Shown piece by piece: positions 38,506 to 50,193 of a DNA stretch of 64,000 bases. The notes beneath the pieces were generated by a model, which did not search any database, was not told the origin of the DNA, and saw nothing but the letters and a program-made list of their open reading frames with translations. Position numbers and translations under genes: made by a program. Numbering within the stretch: position 1 is the first letter of the stretch; each line of letters begins with the position of its first letter. The DNA comes from Sutcliffiella horikoshii (GTDB taxonomy: Bacteria > Bacillota > Bacilli > Bacillales > Bacillaceae_I): the NCBI RefSeq assembly GCF_019931755.1, contig NZ_CP082918.1, positions 3,700,001-3,764,000 on the forward strand, read 5' to 3'.

Positions 38506-39450
38506 TTATTTAACAGATTCCCCTGCACGTAGTTTATCGGCAATTTCATCTATTTTTCGTAGTCGGTGATTGATTCCGGATTTGCTGATTGTCCCGCTCG
38601 ACACCATTTCACCAAGTTCTTTCAACGTTACATCTTGGTAGGTGACGCGCAGTTCTGCGATTTCACGCAGTTTGTCAGGCAAAATACCAAGCCCGACCGT
38701 ACTATCGATAAAGCGAATATTTTCCACCTGGCGAATCGCAGCACCAATCGTTTTATTGAGGTTGGCAGTTTCACAGTTCACAAGGCGATTGACCGAGTTA
38801 CGCATATCACGCACAATCCGGATGTCCTCAAACTTCAGCAGTGCCTGATGGGCCCCGATGATGCTTAAGAATTCAGCAATCTTTTCGGCCTCTTTCAGGT
38901 ATGTGATATAGCCCTTTTTCCGCTCCAATGTTTTACTGTTTAAGTGAAACATATTCATCAGTTCACACAAAGATTCGTTGTGTTCATGGTAGAGCGAAAA
39001 GATTTCAAGATGATAGGAAGACGTTTCTGGATTGTTTACAGATCCTCCAGCCAGGAATGCTCCTCGTAAATAAGATCGCTTGCAGCATTTTTTGCTGATC
39101 AGGTCTTCGGAAATATCACGAACGAACGTGAATCCATCCTTTAAGATCTTCAACTGATCCAAAATATAGTGCGCCTGCTCGGCATAACGAACGATATAGA
39201 CGTTATTCTTCTTTAGTCTCATCTTCTTTCGTACAAGCAATTCGACACGCACATCATAAATCCTTTTTGTTAACGTGTAGATTCGGCGGGCAATTGCGGC
39301 ATTTTCCGTTTGTATATCCAAAATCAGTTTGCGATTAGAAAAGGATAGAGAGCCGTTCATACGGATCAGCGCTGCAAGTTCAGCCTTGACGCAACAGTCT
39401 TTTGTTTCAATGGTGGTTAATTCTTTTTTTGTTTCAGAAGCGTAGGACAT
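38506..39450 (-). CDS. whiA: Sporulation/cell-division regulator WhiA
   Basis: 314 residues from the ATG at 39450 (GGAGGTGAAAACA upstream), matching the conserved start [15 protein letters not shown]; the GTG at 39465 is less likely. The N-terminal two thirds have the degenerate LAGLIDADG homing-endonuclease fold ([20 protein letters not shown]). The C-terminus carries the DNA-binding helix-turn-helix ([20 protein letters not shown]). WhiA influences division, chromosome segregation and, in Bacillus, growth through FtsZ-associated effects. It is part of the conserved yvcI-rapZ-yvcK-whiA-crh cluster. Confidence 0.96.
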   Translation of the reverse strand: MSYASETKKELTTIETKDCCVKAELAALIRMNGSLSFSNRKLILDIQTENAAIARRIYTLTKRIYDVRVELLVRKKMRLKKNNVYIVRYAEQAHYILDQLKILKDGFTFVRDISEDLISKKCCKRSYLRGAFLAGGSVNNPETSSYHLEIFSLYHEHNESLCELMNMFHLNSKTLERKKGYITYLKEAEKIAEFLSIIGAHQALLKFEDIRIVRDMRNSVNRLVNCETANLNKTIGAAIRQVENIRFIDSTVGLGILPDKLREIAELRVTYQDVTLKELGEMVSSGTISKSGINHRLRKIDEIADKLRAGESVK

Positions 39451-39538
39451 TGTTTTCACCTCCATTGTGAAAGTACTTGGTGTCTGCGAGGTGATGAAAC
39501 CTTATCCCCTTACCACCAGCAATGATTCCGTTTGCATC

Positions 39539-40507
39539 CTAATTTTCGTCCAATTTTATCATGGAGTACAATAGCGCCGCTACCTTTTGGGTGTCATGAC
39601 GTATCACTCCATCTTCGTATCGGATGATTTTATCATGGACGATTTCAAGTCCTAAATTAGACAAGGCGGCAATATCATATACAACAGGAGTTGCATATTC
39701 TTTTTTATAGCGAAGGGCTATTTCATCAGGAATTCCTTCTTCATTTACAAGAATGGTATCCATGAAACGGCAGCCCAAATGGTCATAGAGTGCCTTAACA
39801 TGATCACTTGCCGTGTATTCGAGCGTTTCACCGGCTTGCGTCATGACATTACATATATACACTTTTTTGGCGTGCGCGTTACACACAGCTTCTCCTATTT
39901 TCGGAACAAGAAGGTTTGGCAGGATGCTGGTATAAAGACTTCCAGGGCCGACAATGATTAGATCTGCCCTTTCTATCTCTTCCACTGACTCTTGCAAAGG
40001 CTCCACTTTATCCGGGGTTAGGAACACGCGCTTTATTTTCTGCCCGTTTGCCGGGATCTTAGATTCACCCGTAACAATCGATCCATCTTCCATTTCCGCA
40101 TGTAAAATAACACTTTGGTTGGCGGCAGGAAGAACTTTGCCTCGAACGTTCAACACTTTGCTCATCTCACGAATGGCATGGACAAAGTCACCTGTGATGG
40201 TCGTCATCGCTGCTAAGAGCAAGTTACCGAGTGAATGCCCTGAAAGTCCGTTGCCTGTTGCAAAACGATGCTGGAAGAGATCCTCAATCAACGGCTCCAC
40301 ATCTGATAAGGCGGCAAGCACGTTTCTGACATCTCCAGGCGGTGGAATATGAAGTTCATCGCGCAATCTGCCTGAGCTCCCACCGTCATCGGCAACTGTC
40401 ACAACCGCGGTAATATCCACATCATAGTGCTTGAGGCCACGGAGTAAAACAGGCAGTCCGGTTCCTCCTCCTATGATGACGATTTTAGGTACTTTTTGAC
40501 GTCTCAT
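39539..40507 (-). CDS. yvcK: Gluconeogenesis/cell-envelope factor YvcK (MgfK family)
   Basis: 322 residues beginning [20 protein letters not shown]. The UPF0052/CofD-like fold is shown by GGGTGLPVLLRGLKHYDVDI, TVADDGGSSGRLRDELHIPP, GLSGHSLGNLLLAAMTTI and IIVGPGSLYTSILPNLLVP. YvcK binds UDP-sugars, localises helically and supports cell shape and growth on gluconeogenic carbon. Its ATG overlaps the rapZ stop by one base, indicating coupling. Confidence 0.95.
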   Translation of the reverse strand: MRRQKVPKIVIIGGGTGLPVLLRGLKHYDVDITAVVTVADDGGSSGRLRDELHIPPPGDVRNVLAALSDVEPLIEDLFQHRFATGNGLSGHSLGNLLLAAMTTITGDFVHAIREMSKVLNVRGKVLPAANQSVILHAEMEDGSIVTGESKIPANGQKIKRVFLTPDKVEPLQESVEEIERADLIIVGPGSLYTSILPNLLVPKIGEAVCNAHAKKVYICNVMTQAGETLEYTASDHVKALYDHLGCRFMDTILVNEEGIPDEIALRYKKEYATPVVYDIAALSNLGLEIVHDKIIRYEDGVIRHDTQKVAALLYSMIKLDEN

Positions 40508-41397
40508 CAGTGTTTACCCTTCCGTTTCTCAATATCTCGGTGTGTTAGGAGTGTATCATACTCATCCTTGAAATGCTTGGCAAAATACTCTGCCAAGGTT
40601 ACAGAACGGTGCTGCCCTCCCGTACATCCGATTGCAAGGACCAGCTGGCTCTTTCCTTCCCGCTTGTAGTAAGGAAGCATGAAAGTCAACAAATCCGTAA
40701 GCTTTTCTATAAATTTCTGTGTTTCTGTCCACTTCAACACATAGGAAGAAACCTCTTCATCAAGCCCCGTCATCGGTCTCATATGGTCAATATAATGAGG
40801 ATTTGGTAAAAAGCGTACATCAAACACAAGATCTGCATCTATAGGAAGTCCATATTTAAAACCGAAGGAAACGACATTCAATTTAAAAGTCTGTTTGGAG
40901 TGTGTGGCAAATTGTTTGAGGATTTTCTCTCTAAGTTCACGTGGCTTTAAGTTGGAAGTGTCCAAAATCAGTTGGGCACGGCCTTTCAGCTCTTCTAACA
41001 ACTCGCGTTCATGTTCGATCCCTTCAAGCGGCAAGCCTGATTTTGCCAATGGATGCGATCTTCTTGTTTCTTTATAACGTGTCACTAGAACAGAATCCTT
41101 GGCATCAAGGAATAAAATTTGCGGTGTCACCCATGATAATTCCGAAATATCATCTAGCGCTTCAAACAGGCTGTCAAAAAATTCACGGCCGCGTAAATCC
41201 ATTACCAACGCCACTTTATTCATCTTATTGCCTGACTCCTCCATCAGCTCCAAAAACTTTGGTAGTAAAGTCGGCGGCAAATTATCGACACAGAAAAATC
41301 CGAGATCCTCTAAACTCTGAATGGCCACTGTTTTCCCGGCTCCACTCATTCCAGTGATAATAACTAATTCTACATCACTGCTCGTACCTGTACTCAT
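40507..41397 (-). CDS. rapZ: RNase adapter protein RapZ (YvcJ)
   Basis: 296 residues. The N-terminal P-loop is [20 protein letters not shown], and [17 protein letters not shown] follows. The C-terminal domain has the conserved [20 protein letters not shown] and [19 protein letters not shown]. It is a nucleotide-binding protein of the RapZ family; in E. coli RapZ senses GlcN6P, while in B. subtilis YvcJ hydrolyses GTP and affects competence. It lies between yvcI and yvcK. Confidence 0.96.
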   Translation of the reverse strand: MSTGTSSDVELVIITGMSGAGKTVAIQSLEDLGFFCVDNLPPTLLPKFLELMEESGNKMNKVALVMDLRGREFFDSLFEALDDISELSWVTPQILFLDAKDSVLVTRYKETRRSHPLAKSGLPLEGIEHERELLEELKGRAQLILDTSNLKPRELREKILKQFATHSKQTFKLNVVSFGFKYGLPIDADLVFDVRFLPNPHYIDHMRPMTGLDEEVSSYVLKWTETQKFIEKLTDLLTFMLPYYKREGKSQLVLAIGCTGGQHRSVTLAEYFAKHFKDEYDTLLTHRDIEKRKGKH

Positions 41398-41424
41398 GTT
41401 TCTTCCACTCCCTTTATTGTCTAA

Positions 41425-41883
41425 TCAGTTCGGATCAAGACGGTAGGACAATAGTTCAAAATCCGGCGTATAGGTAAACGTTCCAAAAATCATGCCAGAT
41501 CCTTTAATAAGGTAATCAAGAATATGAAAATCGCCAGGTGCCATTGGAAGCTTTGCGATATCTTCCTGCTTATGCCACTCGATTTTTCCTTCTTCCGATT
41601 CTTTCACATTTTGTCCGTCATACTCCGTTGCAAGGAATGTGAACATCATCCATTCGGATACGATATCCTTGCCTTCTTTTATCACAAATGTAAAAACACC
41701 CTTTAGGGCAGGATTTTTTAAGTAAATGCCAGTTTCTTCACGATATTCGCGCACGACCGTATCTTTAACTGATTCTCCGTGCTCCATTTTTCCACCAGGT
41801 GCAACCCACCATCCACGACGCGGCTTTTGCAATAGTAGCACTTGGTCATCTTTCACTAGCACACAATTTGTTACTCTTTGCAT
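41425..41883 (-). CDS. yvcI: Nudix hydrolase YvcI
   Basis: 152 residues from the ATG at 41883 (AAAGGGG, spacing 8) starting [18 protein letters not shown]; an earlier in-frame ATG at 41952 lacks support. The Nudix box G-x5-E-x7-REUxEExGU is complete in [20 protein letters not shown] followed by TGI. It resembles the 8-oxo-dGTP diphosphatase/MutT branch. The first gene of the cluster leading to crh. Confidence 0.93.
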   Translation of the reverse strand: MQRVTNCVLVKDDQVLLLQKPRRGWWVAPGGKMEHGESVKDTVVREYREETGIYLKNPALKGVFTFVIKEGKDIVSEWMMFTFLATEYDGQNVKESEEGKIEWHKQEDIAKLPMAPGDFHILDYLIKGSGMIFGTFTYTPDFELLSYRLDPN

Positions 41884-42188
41884 GGTTACAACCCCTTTTG
41901 AGCTTGGCTGATTGAATTTTATATCTCTAATGCTGTTTGCGGAAATCAACAACGGCGTAAAAATTAAAACTAGCCAAGTGTATCATTTTTTATTTTACAG
42001 CAAAAGCATTGAATAAGACACAGTAAAGTTCTACAAAATAGCGAACTCTGTGTCAGGATTTCTTACAGGTATCGATTCCAGTTTGGGAATAGTCACTTGT
42101 AAACGCTTTACTTTTTAAGTATATCATAGCTCTCTTGGGTATAGTAAACAAGCTGTAATGGGTGGTGGTTTGTGAGGGGGCCCTTATT
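41884..42188. other. Leader/intergenic region of yvcI with a 38-nt hairpin
   Basis: No coding frame. GACACAG...GTTC (from 42017) pairs with GAAC...CTGTGTC (to 42054) around an AT-rich loop. Neither side has a convincing T-run. The yvcI promoter should lie here on the minus strand. TGTAAACGCTTTAC at 42098-42111 is only a near match to a CcpA site. Confidence 0.45.
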
Positions 42189-42580
42189 GGGGAATTCGGT
42201 TCTATAGTACTTTTCCGCTTGGAGATCACTTGCTTGGGGCGTATAGAGCGAATCTATCTGACTTTTCGAATTAAAAATCCCTCGCTTCGGGCGTATAGAA
42301 CGTCTCTATATGACCTTTCTTCTTAAAATCCACTTGCTTCGGGCGTATAGAACGCTTCTATTTGACCTTTCCACTTGAAAATCACTTGCTTCGGGCGTAT
42401 AGAACGCTTCTATTTGACCTTTCTGCCTGAATACCACTTCCTTCGGGCGTATAGAACGCTTCTATTTGACCTTTTGACTTGAAAACCACTCGCTTCGGGC
42501 GTATAGAACGTCTCTATATGACCTTTCCACTTAAAATGCATCAGCTTCGGGTGTATAGACAAGGGCATACAGCATTCCAC
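42189..42580. repeat. Tandem array 1: eight units with an exact 52-bp period
   Basis: The landmark GTATAG recurs at 42241, 42293, 42345, 42397, 42449, 42501 and 42553, always 52 bp apart, with a more degenerate unit before (from 42189). Consensus parts of a unit are GTATAGAACGCTTCTATTTG, ACCTTT, ACTTGAAAATC and CTTGCTTCGGGC. Each of the last seven units begins with a small dyad (ATAGA...TCTAT), except that the right-most decays after it. There is no coding frame with a ribosome site. It lies between the trxB terminator and yvcI. Confidence 0.95.
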
Positions 42581-42593
42581 ACGAAAAAAAGAC

Positions 42594-42629
42594 ATAAAAA
42601 AAGGACACGGGAAAAAGGGAACCCGTGTC
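42594..42629 (-). terminator. Terminator of trxB
   Basis: Minus strand GACACGGG-(10 nt)-CCCGTGTC, then C and a run of T, about 165 bases downstream of the trxB stop. Confidence 0.85.
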
Positions 42630-42795
42630 ATCCACTATATTTATAAAAGGGGGTCAATTACTATTTATATAATAACCGATTATTGTTTCAAAGCTGTTAC
42701 AGATGCGTTAAGGCGCAGTTACGTTTTGGTTAAAGGAAGATTTCGACAATCCCCTTTATAGTTCGACATACCTAGCATCCCTATCCTTTAGCCCA

Positions 42796-43770
<975 letters not shown>

Positions 43771-43828
43771 TCAATTGTTGCTTTTTATGATAACCCTATT
43801 TTCATCCAATTTTAGATATATATTTACA

Positions 43829-43848
43829 GAATACCTTTAAAAGTATTC
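43829..43848. promoter_or_regulatory. Dyad in the trxB upstream region
   Basis: GAATAC (43829-43834) and GTATTC (43843-43848) form perfect 6-bp arms around eight A/T-rich bases, 77 bp before trxB. It could be a regulator site or chance. Confidence 0.3.
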
Positions 43849-43911
43849 CCAGTTACTATCCTATATAACATGGCGGTTGTCCGTCCAATTTTTTGCTCAT
43901 GGGAAAACAGC

Positions 43912-43944
43912 AAAAAAACCGAGCACCATCTCAGCCCGGTTTTT
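43912..43944 (-). terminator. Terminator of the TPR gene
   Basis: Minus strand ACCGGGC ... GCTCGGT (one G-U pair) followed by seven T; the stem begins at the gene's stop codon. Confidence 0.85.
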
Positions 43945-45370
43945 AAGAAAGTAGATCTTCTACTTTTTTAATATATTTTCTTAACGTGCTTGCGGAAACT
44001 TCATATGTTTCCACCAATTCTTTCTGTGTCACAGCATAGCCGTTTCCTTTGCTCCAGACATAGGCAAATGCGGCTGCCCATGCTGGTGCGTTCGTAAAAG
44101 TGACAGCTTGTTTTAATGCTCGAGCATATAAATCAAACCATTCTTTTACAATCATATCGGCTTGTTTTGTATTTAATAATGACGCAATTTCATACCCATT
44201 CACAACATTTACAGGCACATCTTTTCTATTCAATAAGGCAAACATGGCAAATTCACGGACAGTCGCCGTGACAAAGGATTGTTCCAGAACATTTTTAATC
44301 GTGGTCTTGCTTGAAGTACTTGATTGGAAAATATGAAAAAGCTGTTCTGCTTCTTCTTCCTCCACCGTTTTATCTTCTACATGATTCCAAGGCTCTGTTC
44401 CTGCCTTTTCAGGATTCATTTCAAGCACTTTTGACCATGCCTGTTCAGCAACAGTGAAACGCTCTGTTTGATAGGCTGCATTTGCCAACCAGAAATAGAA
44501 CGTCCCGTCCCCTTGGAAACCATTTTTCTGCAAAGAACGCAGCCACTTGTAGGACAACTCGTGTCGACCAATCAACCCGAAAGTCGCTCCAAGTTTATAA
44601 CGGTGTTCCACCAAAATAGGTGTGACCTTCTCAAGGCGGTTTGCCAGTTCGTTCATTTCCTTCACATTATTTTCATAATGGAAGAACACGAGCAAGTTAC
44701 AAAGCGCATGCAGATTACCTGGGTTCTTTTCCAGAACTTCTTCCAAGACATCCCGGGCTTCTGTTAAGTTCCCTTTGTAGAAATAGGCTAATGCGAGATT
44801 ATTATATGCCGACCAGAATTGTGGATACTCCTCGATAATCTCTTCGAGCAGCGCCAACGCTTCATCCAGTTCCCCTTTTTCAAGCAGGCCTCTTGCATTT
44901 TCCTGCATCACAATAAGGTGGTCCTGACCATCCACATAATCTTCCGCTTCATCTGCCTCTATTTCCAAAAGATCAATCAAATCCTCGGTGTCCTCGACAA
45001 ATTCCCCGTCCGGCTCCATCGTCAAATATTCTTCGGCATGCTTTCTAGCCTCTTGAAACAATCCCAAGTAGGCATAGTTGTTGGCCAAAAAATAATGACA
45101 ATCATGCATGTCCGGTGCCAAATCTTCTATAATATCTTCTAAAAGTTCATTAGAACGCTGATAGTCACCAAGTTCGGTAAGGACAATCGCCAACTGACAC
45201 ATAATAGATGCATCACTAGGTTTCATGGCCTCCGCACGTTGGAGCCATTTTCTTGCCTTATATAAATCCCGCTTCCGATAAGCACGGATTCCTTTTTGAA
45301 AAAAATAATCGCCATTCTGCGCAAATGGGATGATCTTCGCAACTTGTTTCACATTCGGATTTTTTCCCAT
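43943..45370 (-). CDS. Tetratricopeptide-repeat protein (YvcD-like)
   Basis: 475 residues from the ATG at 45370 (GGAGGC upstream). Several TPR units are visible: FFQKGIRAYRKRDLYKARKW, LLEKGELDEALALLEEIIEE and LAYFYKGNLTEARDVLEEVL. An acidic stretch follows the early repeats. The C-terminal VTQKELVETYEVSASTLRKY resembles a helix-turn-helix end. No signal or membrane segment. The position between the his operon and trxB matches B. subtilis yvcD. It is a scaffold for protein contacts; partner unknown. Confidence 0.88.
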   Translation of the reverse strand: MGKNPNVKQVAKIIPFAQNGDYFFQKGIRAYRKRDLYKARKWLQRAEAMKPSDASIMCQLAIVLTELGDYQRSNELLEDIIEDLAPDMHDCHYFLANNYAYLGLFQEARKHAEEYLTMEPDGEFVEDTEDLIDLLEIEADEAEDYVDGQDHLIVMQENARGLLEKGELDEALALLEEIIEEYPQFWSAYNNLALAYFYKGNLTEARDVLEEVLEKNPGNLHALCNLLVFFHYENNVKEMNELANRLEKVTPILVEHRYKLGATFGLIGRHELSYKWLRSLQKNGFQGDGTFYFWLANAAYQTERFTVAEQAWSKVLEMNPEKAGTEPWNHVEDKTVEEEEAEQLFHIFQSSTSSKTTIKNVLEQSFVTATVREFAMFALLNRKDVPVNVVNGYEIASLLNTKQADMIVKEWFDLYARALKQAVTFTNAPAWAAAFAYVWSKGNGYAVTQKELVETYEVSASTLRKYIKKVEDLLS

Positions 45371-45465
45371 TATAGCCTCCATACAAACTTACTTACCGTT
45401 CGTAGTATAACATAAGAGAGGTTGGAAAGAATAGGTGGGAAATTTTGAGGTGTGCTTTATTTGCA

Positions 45466-45504
45466 AATAAAAAACACTTTCCTAGTTTTAAACTAGAAAA
45501 GTGC
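45466..45504 (-). terminator. Terminator of the his operon
   Basis: Minus strand CACTTTTCTAGTTT pairs with AAACTAGGAAAGTG and is followed by TTTTTTATTT, directly after hisI. Confidence 0.9.
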
Positions 45505-45514
45505 TGAAACATCG

Positions 45515-46189
45515 TTATTTTCCCTGTTCATCAGACGGCTTTTTCGTATGCCGCTCCTCTAATACCGCCAACACTTCATCCAAACTCACTTCTTGCTCAC
45601 GCAATAACACCATCACATGGAAAAAGAGATCGGCAACCTCCCAAGTGAGCTCTGCGCGGTCACGGTTTTTCGCCGCAATAATTACTTCTGCCGCTTCCTC
45701 GCCCACTTTCTTCAGAATCTTATCCACACCTTCTTCAAAAAGATAAGTTGTATAAGATCCCGCTGGCTTATCCACAGCACGGGAGGATATGACAGACTCT
45801 AAGCGTGATAAAATTGCCGTTGTCTCTGAAGCCGAGGCACCGACTTGACCAGCCACATCAGATTCCGTCCCCAACACCACTTCATGAAAACAAGTCTTCT
45901 CACCCGTATGACATGCCGGACCATTCGGCTCCACCAACACGAGCACCGCATCCTGATCACAGTCATAACGCATTTCTACCACACGCTGCGTATTACCGGA
46001 AGTCGCCCCCTTATGCCAAAGCTCCGCACGGGAACGGCTCCAAAACCATGTCTCCCGAGTCTCGACCGTTTTCACGAGTGACTCTCCGTTCATATATGCC
46101 AGTGTCAGCACTTCCTTCGTAGAAACATCCTGCACAATCGCTGGGACAAGCCCTTTTTCATCAAACTTCACCGCTTCTAAATTGATCAT
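45515..46189 (-). CDS. hisI: Bifunctional phosphoribosyl-AMP cyclohydrolase / phosphoribosyl-ATP pyrophosphatase
   Basis: 224 residues. The HisI domain (residues about 1-120) has [33 protein letters not shown] and [10 protein letters not shown], whose Cys and His residues bind zinc. The HisE domain (about 130-215) has the MazG-like [20 protein letters not shown]. It performs steps 2 and 3 of histidine synthesis. Its ATG overlaps the hisF stop (ATGA). Last gene of the operon. Confidence 0.97.
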   Translation of the reverse strand: MINLEAVKFDEKGLVPAIVQDVSTKEVLTLAYMNGESLVKTVETRETWFWSRSRAELWHKGATSGNTQRVVEMRYDCDQDAVLVLVEPNGPACHTGEKTCFHEVVLGTESDVAGQVGASASETTAILSRLESVISSRAVDKPAGSYTTYLFEEGVDKILKKVGEEAAEVIIAAKNRDRAELTWEVADLFFHVMVLLREQEVSLDEVLAVLEERHTKKPSDEQGK

Positions 46190-46944
46190 CGAACCTGCAC
46201 CCCTTTCTCTTTTAAATAGCTTTTCACTTCTTTTACACTCGTTTCTTTGTAGTGAAAAATGGAGGCTGCTAATGCTGCATCAGCAGCTCCTTCTTCAAAC
46301 GCATCCAGAAAATGAGAAGCTTCGCCAGCTCCACCAGAGGCGATGACAGGAACCGAGACAGCCGAACTTACCGCCTTAGTCAAAGCAAGGTTGAAGCCTT
46401 TTTTCTCTCCATCACTGTCCATGCTTGTCAGCAAAATTTCTCCGGCTCCCAATTTGACAGCTTCTTGTGCCCATTTCACCACTTCCCAATCGGTTTCCCT
46501 GCGTCCGCCATGCGTATACACTCTCCAAGAACCGAGGCTCTCGTCATACTTAGCGTCAATCGCGACAACGATGCATTGCGAGCCAAAGTAATCCGCACCT
46601 GCCTGGATCAAGTAAGGATTGAGCAAAGCCGCCGTATTCAATGAAACCTTATCCGCACCTGCACGCAACAACCTCTTCATGTCATCAATAGAGTTGATGC
46701 CGCCGCCGACTGTGAATGGAATCGCTAATTTTGCAGCAACCTGTTCAACAACATCCACCATCGTTTCACGTCCTTCATGGGAGGCAGAAATATCAAGGAA
46801 CACCAGTTCATCTGCACCTTCTTCATCATAACAGGCAGCAAGCTCGACCGGGTCACCTGCATCTCGGAGCTCGACAAACTGAACCCCCTTCACAACCCGT
46901 CCTTCTTTTACATCCAGACAAGGAATGATTCGTTTCGTTAGCAT
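46186..46944 (-). CDS. hisF: Imidazole glycerol phosphate synthase cyclase subunit
   Basis: 252 residues, a (beta/alpha)8 barrel: [20 protein letters not shown] carries the first catalytic Asp and [13 protein letters not shown] the second. [20 protein letters not shown] and [15 protein letters not shown] form the phosphate sites. With HisH it makes imidazole glycerol phosphate and AICAR. It lies next to hisA without a gap. Confidence 0.98.
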   Translation of the reverse strand: MLTKRIIPCLDVKEGRVVKGVQFVELRDAGDPVELAACYDEEGADELVFLDISASHEGRETMVDVVEQVAAKLAIPFTVGGGINSIDDMKRLLRAGADKVSLNTAALLNPYLIQAGADYFGSQCIVVAIDAKYDESLGSWRVYTHGGRRETDWEVVKWAQEAVKLGAGEILLTSMDSDGEKKGFNLALTKAVSSAVSVPVIASGGAGEASHFLDAFEEGAADAALAASIFHYKETSVKEVKSYLKEKGVQVR

Positions 46945-47673
46945 TTATTTCACCTCTTCCAATGCACGAGCGAGATTGATTTTTTCCGTGTAGATGGCTT
47001 TTCCAACAATGGAACCTGTCACCCCATCGTCGGCAAATTCACGAAGTGCCAACAAATCATCCACAGAGCTCACTCCTCCAGAAGCAATAACAGAAGCACC
47101 AGTCACACGAGCAAGTTCAACCGTTGCATCAACATTCGGTCCCGATAGCATGCCGTCTGTTGCGATGTCTGTGAAAATGAATGTTTCCGCTCCTGCATCC
47201 GCCAGCTGTTTTCCAAGCACGGTAGCTTTCACAGTCGATGTTTCCACCCAACCTTCTGTTGCCACATATCCATCCTTGGCATCCAGTCCAATGGCAATTT
47301 TAGCACCATATTTCGCAAGCATCGCCTTCACAAAACCCGGATCATTTATCGCAGCACTTCCTAAAATCACTCGGTCTACACCGTTTTCCAAGTAGCGCTC
47401 CACGTCCTCTGCAGTACGGATTCCCCCGCCAATCTGGACTTTCGCCGGCAGCTCGCTTGCTACCTGTAGCACAAAACTGTCATTGACTGGTGAGCCAGCC
47501 TTGGCTCCATCAAGATCCACCATATGAATCCACTCCGCCCCTTGCTCCACAAACGTTTTCGCCATATCAAACGGGGAGTCACCGTATACCGTTTCCTTAC
47601 TATAATCGCCCTGCAGCAGACGAACACATTTTCCTCCGCGCATATCGATAGCCGGATAAATGGTAAAACTCAT
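46945..47673 (-). CDS. hisA: ProFAR isomerase
   Basis: 242 residues. It has [19 protein letters not shown] with the catalytic Asp, [36 protein letters not shown] and [15 protein letters not shown] with the second Asp. It performs the Amadori rearrangement of ProFAR. One base separates it from hisH. Confidence 0.98.
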   Translation of the reverse strand: MSFTIYPAIDMRGGKCVRLLQGDYSKETVYGDSPFDMAKTFVEQGAEWIHMVDLDGAKAGSPVNDSFVLQVASELPAKVQIGGGIRTAEDVERYLENGVDRVILGSAAINDPGFVKAMLAKYGAKIAIGLDAKDGYVATEGWVETSTVKATVLGKQLADAGAETFIFTDIATDGMLSGPNVDATVELARVTGASVIASGGVSSVDDLLALREFADDGVTGSIVGKAIYTEKINLARALEEVK

Positions 47674-47674
47674 A

Positions 47675-48307
47675 TTATCGCTCCTCTTCCTTCACAAGGT
47701 TTACAAAGTTTTTCAAAATCGCCAAGCCGACATTGCTGCTTTTTTCCGGGTGAAACTGTGTTCCAAACACATTCCCGCGTCCCACCACAGCCGGCACCTG
47801 CACATCATATGTACTGCTTGCCAATAGCTCCGCTTCAGCAAAATCTTTTACATAGTAGGAATGTACAAAGTAAACATAATCCTCTGTCACACCTTCTAAA
47901 AGCGGAGATGCCTGTTGAAATTCAAGCTTGTTCCATCCCATATGTGGGACCTTGTACGATGCACCTTCCCCTGTAACTCCAGGAAAGCGTTCGACCTTGC
48001 CTTTTAAAAGAGACAATCCTTCTGTTACGCCGTTTTCTTCACTTTCCTCAAACAACAACTGCATGCCAAGGCAGATTCCAAGCATTTTTTTCCCCCGTGC
48101 CACTTCCTCTTTTATAAATGAATCAAGGCCTGTTTCCTGTAAAATGGACATGGCGTCACGGAACGAGCCGACACCCGGGAGGATAAGTCCTTCCGCTTCA
48201 AACAGCACATCCCGGTCATTAGAGATGACATACTCAACATCCATCCGTTCCAATGCCTTGCTGACGCTATATAAATTCCCCATTCCATAATCAATGATGC
48301 CAATCAT
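47675..48307 (-). CDS. hisH: Imidazole glycerol phosphate synthase glutaminase subunit
   Basis: 210 residues, a class-I glutamine amidotransferase: [31 protein letters not shown] (oxyanion region), the nucleophile Cys in [18 protein letters not shown], and the His-x-Glu pair in [13 protein letters not shown]. It supplies ammonia to HisF. Confidence 0.98.
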   Translation of the reverse strand: MIGIIDYGMGNLYSVSKALERMDVEYVISNDRDVLFEAEGLILPGVGSFRDAMSILQETGLDSFIKEEVARGKKMLGICLGMQLLFEESEENGVTEGLSLLKGKVERFPGVTGEGASYKVPHMGWNKLEFQQASPLLEGVTEDYVYFVHSYYVKDFAEAELLASSTYDVQVPAVVGRGNVFGTQFHPEKSSNVGLAILKNFVNLVKEEER

Positions 48308-48310
48308 CTT

Positions 48311-48898
48311 CTATAACATTCCCTTCGTCGATGGTACCCCTTTAACTCTCGGATCAATAGTGGTTGCTTCGTCCAGTGCACGGCCAAGCGCCTTAAATAT
48401 CGCCTCAATAATGTGATGCGTATTCGTTCCGTAATGCACAATCACATGAAGGTTCATACGCGCCTCTAAAGCAAGCTTCCATAAAAATTCATGAACAAGC
48501 TCGGTATCAAACGTGCCGACCTTCTGGCTTGGGAATTCCGCTTTTATTTCAAGATGCGGACGGTTGCTCAGATCTACGACCACTTGTGCAAGCGCCTCAT
48601 CCATTGGCACAAACGCGTTTCCGTATCGTTTTATCCCCACTTTATCCCCAAGTGCATCTTTTAACGCCTGACCAAGGCAAATTCCGATATCCTCTGTTGT
48701 GTGGTGATCATCGATATCCACATCCCCAGTTGCCTGCAAGTCCAAATTAAACTGGCCATGCTTTGTAAAAAGGTCCAGCATATGAGTCATAAACGGAACA
48801 GGCGTCTCAAGCTTTGCCGCTCCTTCTCCATCTATTGTAAAAGCAAGCTGTATTTGCGTTTCTTTCGTATTTCTTTCCAAACTAGCTGTTCGTGTCAT
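48311..48898 (-). CDS. hisB: Imidazoleglycerol-phosphate dehydratase
   Basis: 195 residues. It has the manganese-binding histidine clusters [20 protein letters not shown] and [19 protein letters not shown], plus [17 protein letters not shown]. It is monofunctional: no fused histidinol-phosphatase domain, as usual in Firmicutes. A GAGGAGA ribosome site precedes the ATG. Confidence 0.98.
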   Translation of the reverse strand: MTRTASLERNTKETQIQLAFTIDGEGAAKLETPVPFMTHMLDLFTKHGQFNLDLQATGDVDIDDHHTTEDIGICLGQALKDALGDKVGIKRYGNAFVPMDEALAQVVVDLSNRPHLEIKAEFPSQKVGTFDTELVHEFLWKLALEARMNLHVIVHYGTNTHHIIEAIFKALGRALDEATTIDPRVKGVPSTKGML

Positions 48899-48910
48899 CA
48901 GAATGTCTCC

Positions 48911-50188
48911 TCACTTTTCCTTGTTAGTAAATCGCGATTCCACTGCACGGGCATGCGCTTCTAAGCCCTCTAAGCGCGCGAACGCCGCAATTTTATCCAC
49001 ATTCTCTTTTAAAGCCTGTTCACTATACATAATCACACTGGATTTTTTCACAAATTCGTCCACAGACAATCCACTGGAAAAGCGTGCTGTCCCATTAGTA
49101 GGTAACACATGATTCGGTCCGGCAAAATAATCCCCAACAGGCTCTGAGCTGTATCTTCCCAGGAAAATAGCTCCGGCATGTTTGATATACGGTAGAAGGT
49201 TCATCGCCTCGGCTGTCATCACTTCCAAATGCTCGGGCGCCAGTTCATTTACCACACGGAGTGCTTCTTTCATTGTATCTGTTACAAAAATAGTGCCATA
49301 CGCTTCAATAGACGCTCGCGCTATTGCTTCACGCGGCAATGTGGATAGTTGGTCTTCTACTTCCTGAGCGACCTGTTCCGCAAGTGATGCTGATGTGGTC
49401 ACGAGCACGCTTGAGGCCCGTTCATCATGCTCAGCCTGAGACAATAAGTCGGCTGCAATCTCATTAGCCCGGGCCGTCTCATCAGCCAACACCACAATTT
49501 CACTAGGTCCGGCGATGCTGTCGATATCCACAAGTCCATATACTTCTTTTTTCGCAAGGGCAACAAAGATGTTACCAGGTCCAACGATTTTATCCACAGC
49601 CTGAATGGTCTCCGTCCCATAAGCAAGAGCCGCTACAGCTTGTGCTCCACCCACTTTATAGATTTCATCCACACCCAGGATATCCGCTGCCACCAACACT
49701 CCTGCCGGCAAAGTACCATCTGCTGAAGGCGGACTCACCATCGCAATACGCTCTACTCCCGCCGCTTGTGCCGGAATAACATTCATCAACACGGAAGACG
49801 GATAAGCCGCTTTTCCGCCGGGCACATAGACGCCGACCGCATCAAGTGCTGTTATCTGTTGGCCAAGAATGGTGCCGTCCGGTTTTGTGGATAACCACGA
49901 CTGTTTGACCTGTTTTTGATGAAAATCGCGGATGTTTTCCGCTGCATTGTGGATAATGTTGATAACTTGTGGAGAAATCTGTTGATAAGCTTCTTGGATT
50001 TCTTCTGTTGTCACTTTTAATGTGGATAGCTTCGCACCATCCCATTTTTCAGTATAGGAGAACAGCGCTTGATCACCTTGTTCCTTGACCGTTTGCAGGA
50101 TCTGAAGCACTGCATCACGTTGTTCTTCCGTTCCTTGGTCAATCGAACGGCGTAAAGATACCGATTCACTCACTTTTTTTATCTTCAT
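48911..50188 (-). CDS. hisD: Histidinol dehydrogenase
   Basis: 425 residues. It has [20 protein letters not shown], the signature [33 protein letters not shown] with the Gln and His of the zinc/active site, and [20 protein letters not shown]. It catalyses the last two steps, from histidinol to histidine, with NAD. Five bases separate it from hisG. Confidence 0.98.
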   Translation of the reverse strand: MKIKKVSESVSLRRSIDQGTEEQRDAVLQILQTVKEQGDQALFSYTEKWDGAKLSTLKVTTEEIQEAYQQISPQVINIIHNAAENIRDFHQKQVKQSWLSTKPDGTILGQQITALDAVGVYVPGGKAAYPSSVLMNVIPAQAAGVERIAMVSPPSADGTLPAGVLVAADILGVDEIYKVGGAQAVAALAYGTETIQAVDKIVGPGNIFVALAKKEVYGLVDIDSIAGPSEIVVLADETARANEIAADLLSQAEHDERASSVLVTTSASLAEQVAQEVEDQLSTLPREAIARASIEAYGTIFVTDTMKEALRVVNELAPEHLEVMTAEAMNLLPYIKHAGAIFLGRYSSEPVGDYFAGPNHVLPTNGTARFSSGLSVDEFVKKSSVIMYSEQALKENVDKIAAFARLEGLEAHARAVESRFTNKEK

Positions 50189-50193
50189 CCTTT

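Noticed and set aside
42098..42111. CcpA catabolite-responsive element (TGTAAACGCTTTAC)
   Set aside because: The last two bases break the TGNAAN-CG-NTNNCA pattern, so it is only a near match.
42189..42580. CRISPR array
   Set aside because: The period is constant and the whole 52-bp unit drifts; there is no conserved repeat alternating with unique spacers, and no cas gene is in the window.
42410..42631. 73-residue minus-strand frame over the repeat array
   Set aside because: It is produced by the repeats and the trxB terminator; the peptide is repetitive and lacks a ribosome site.
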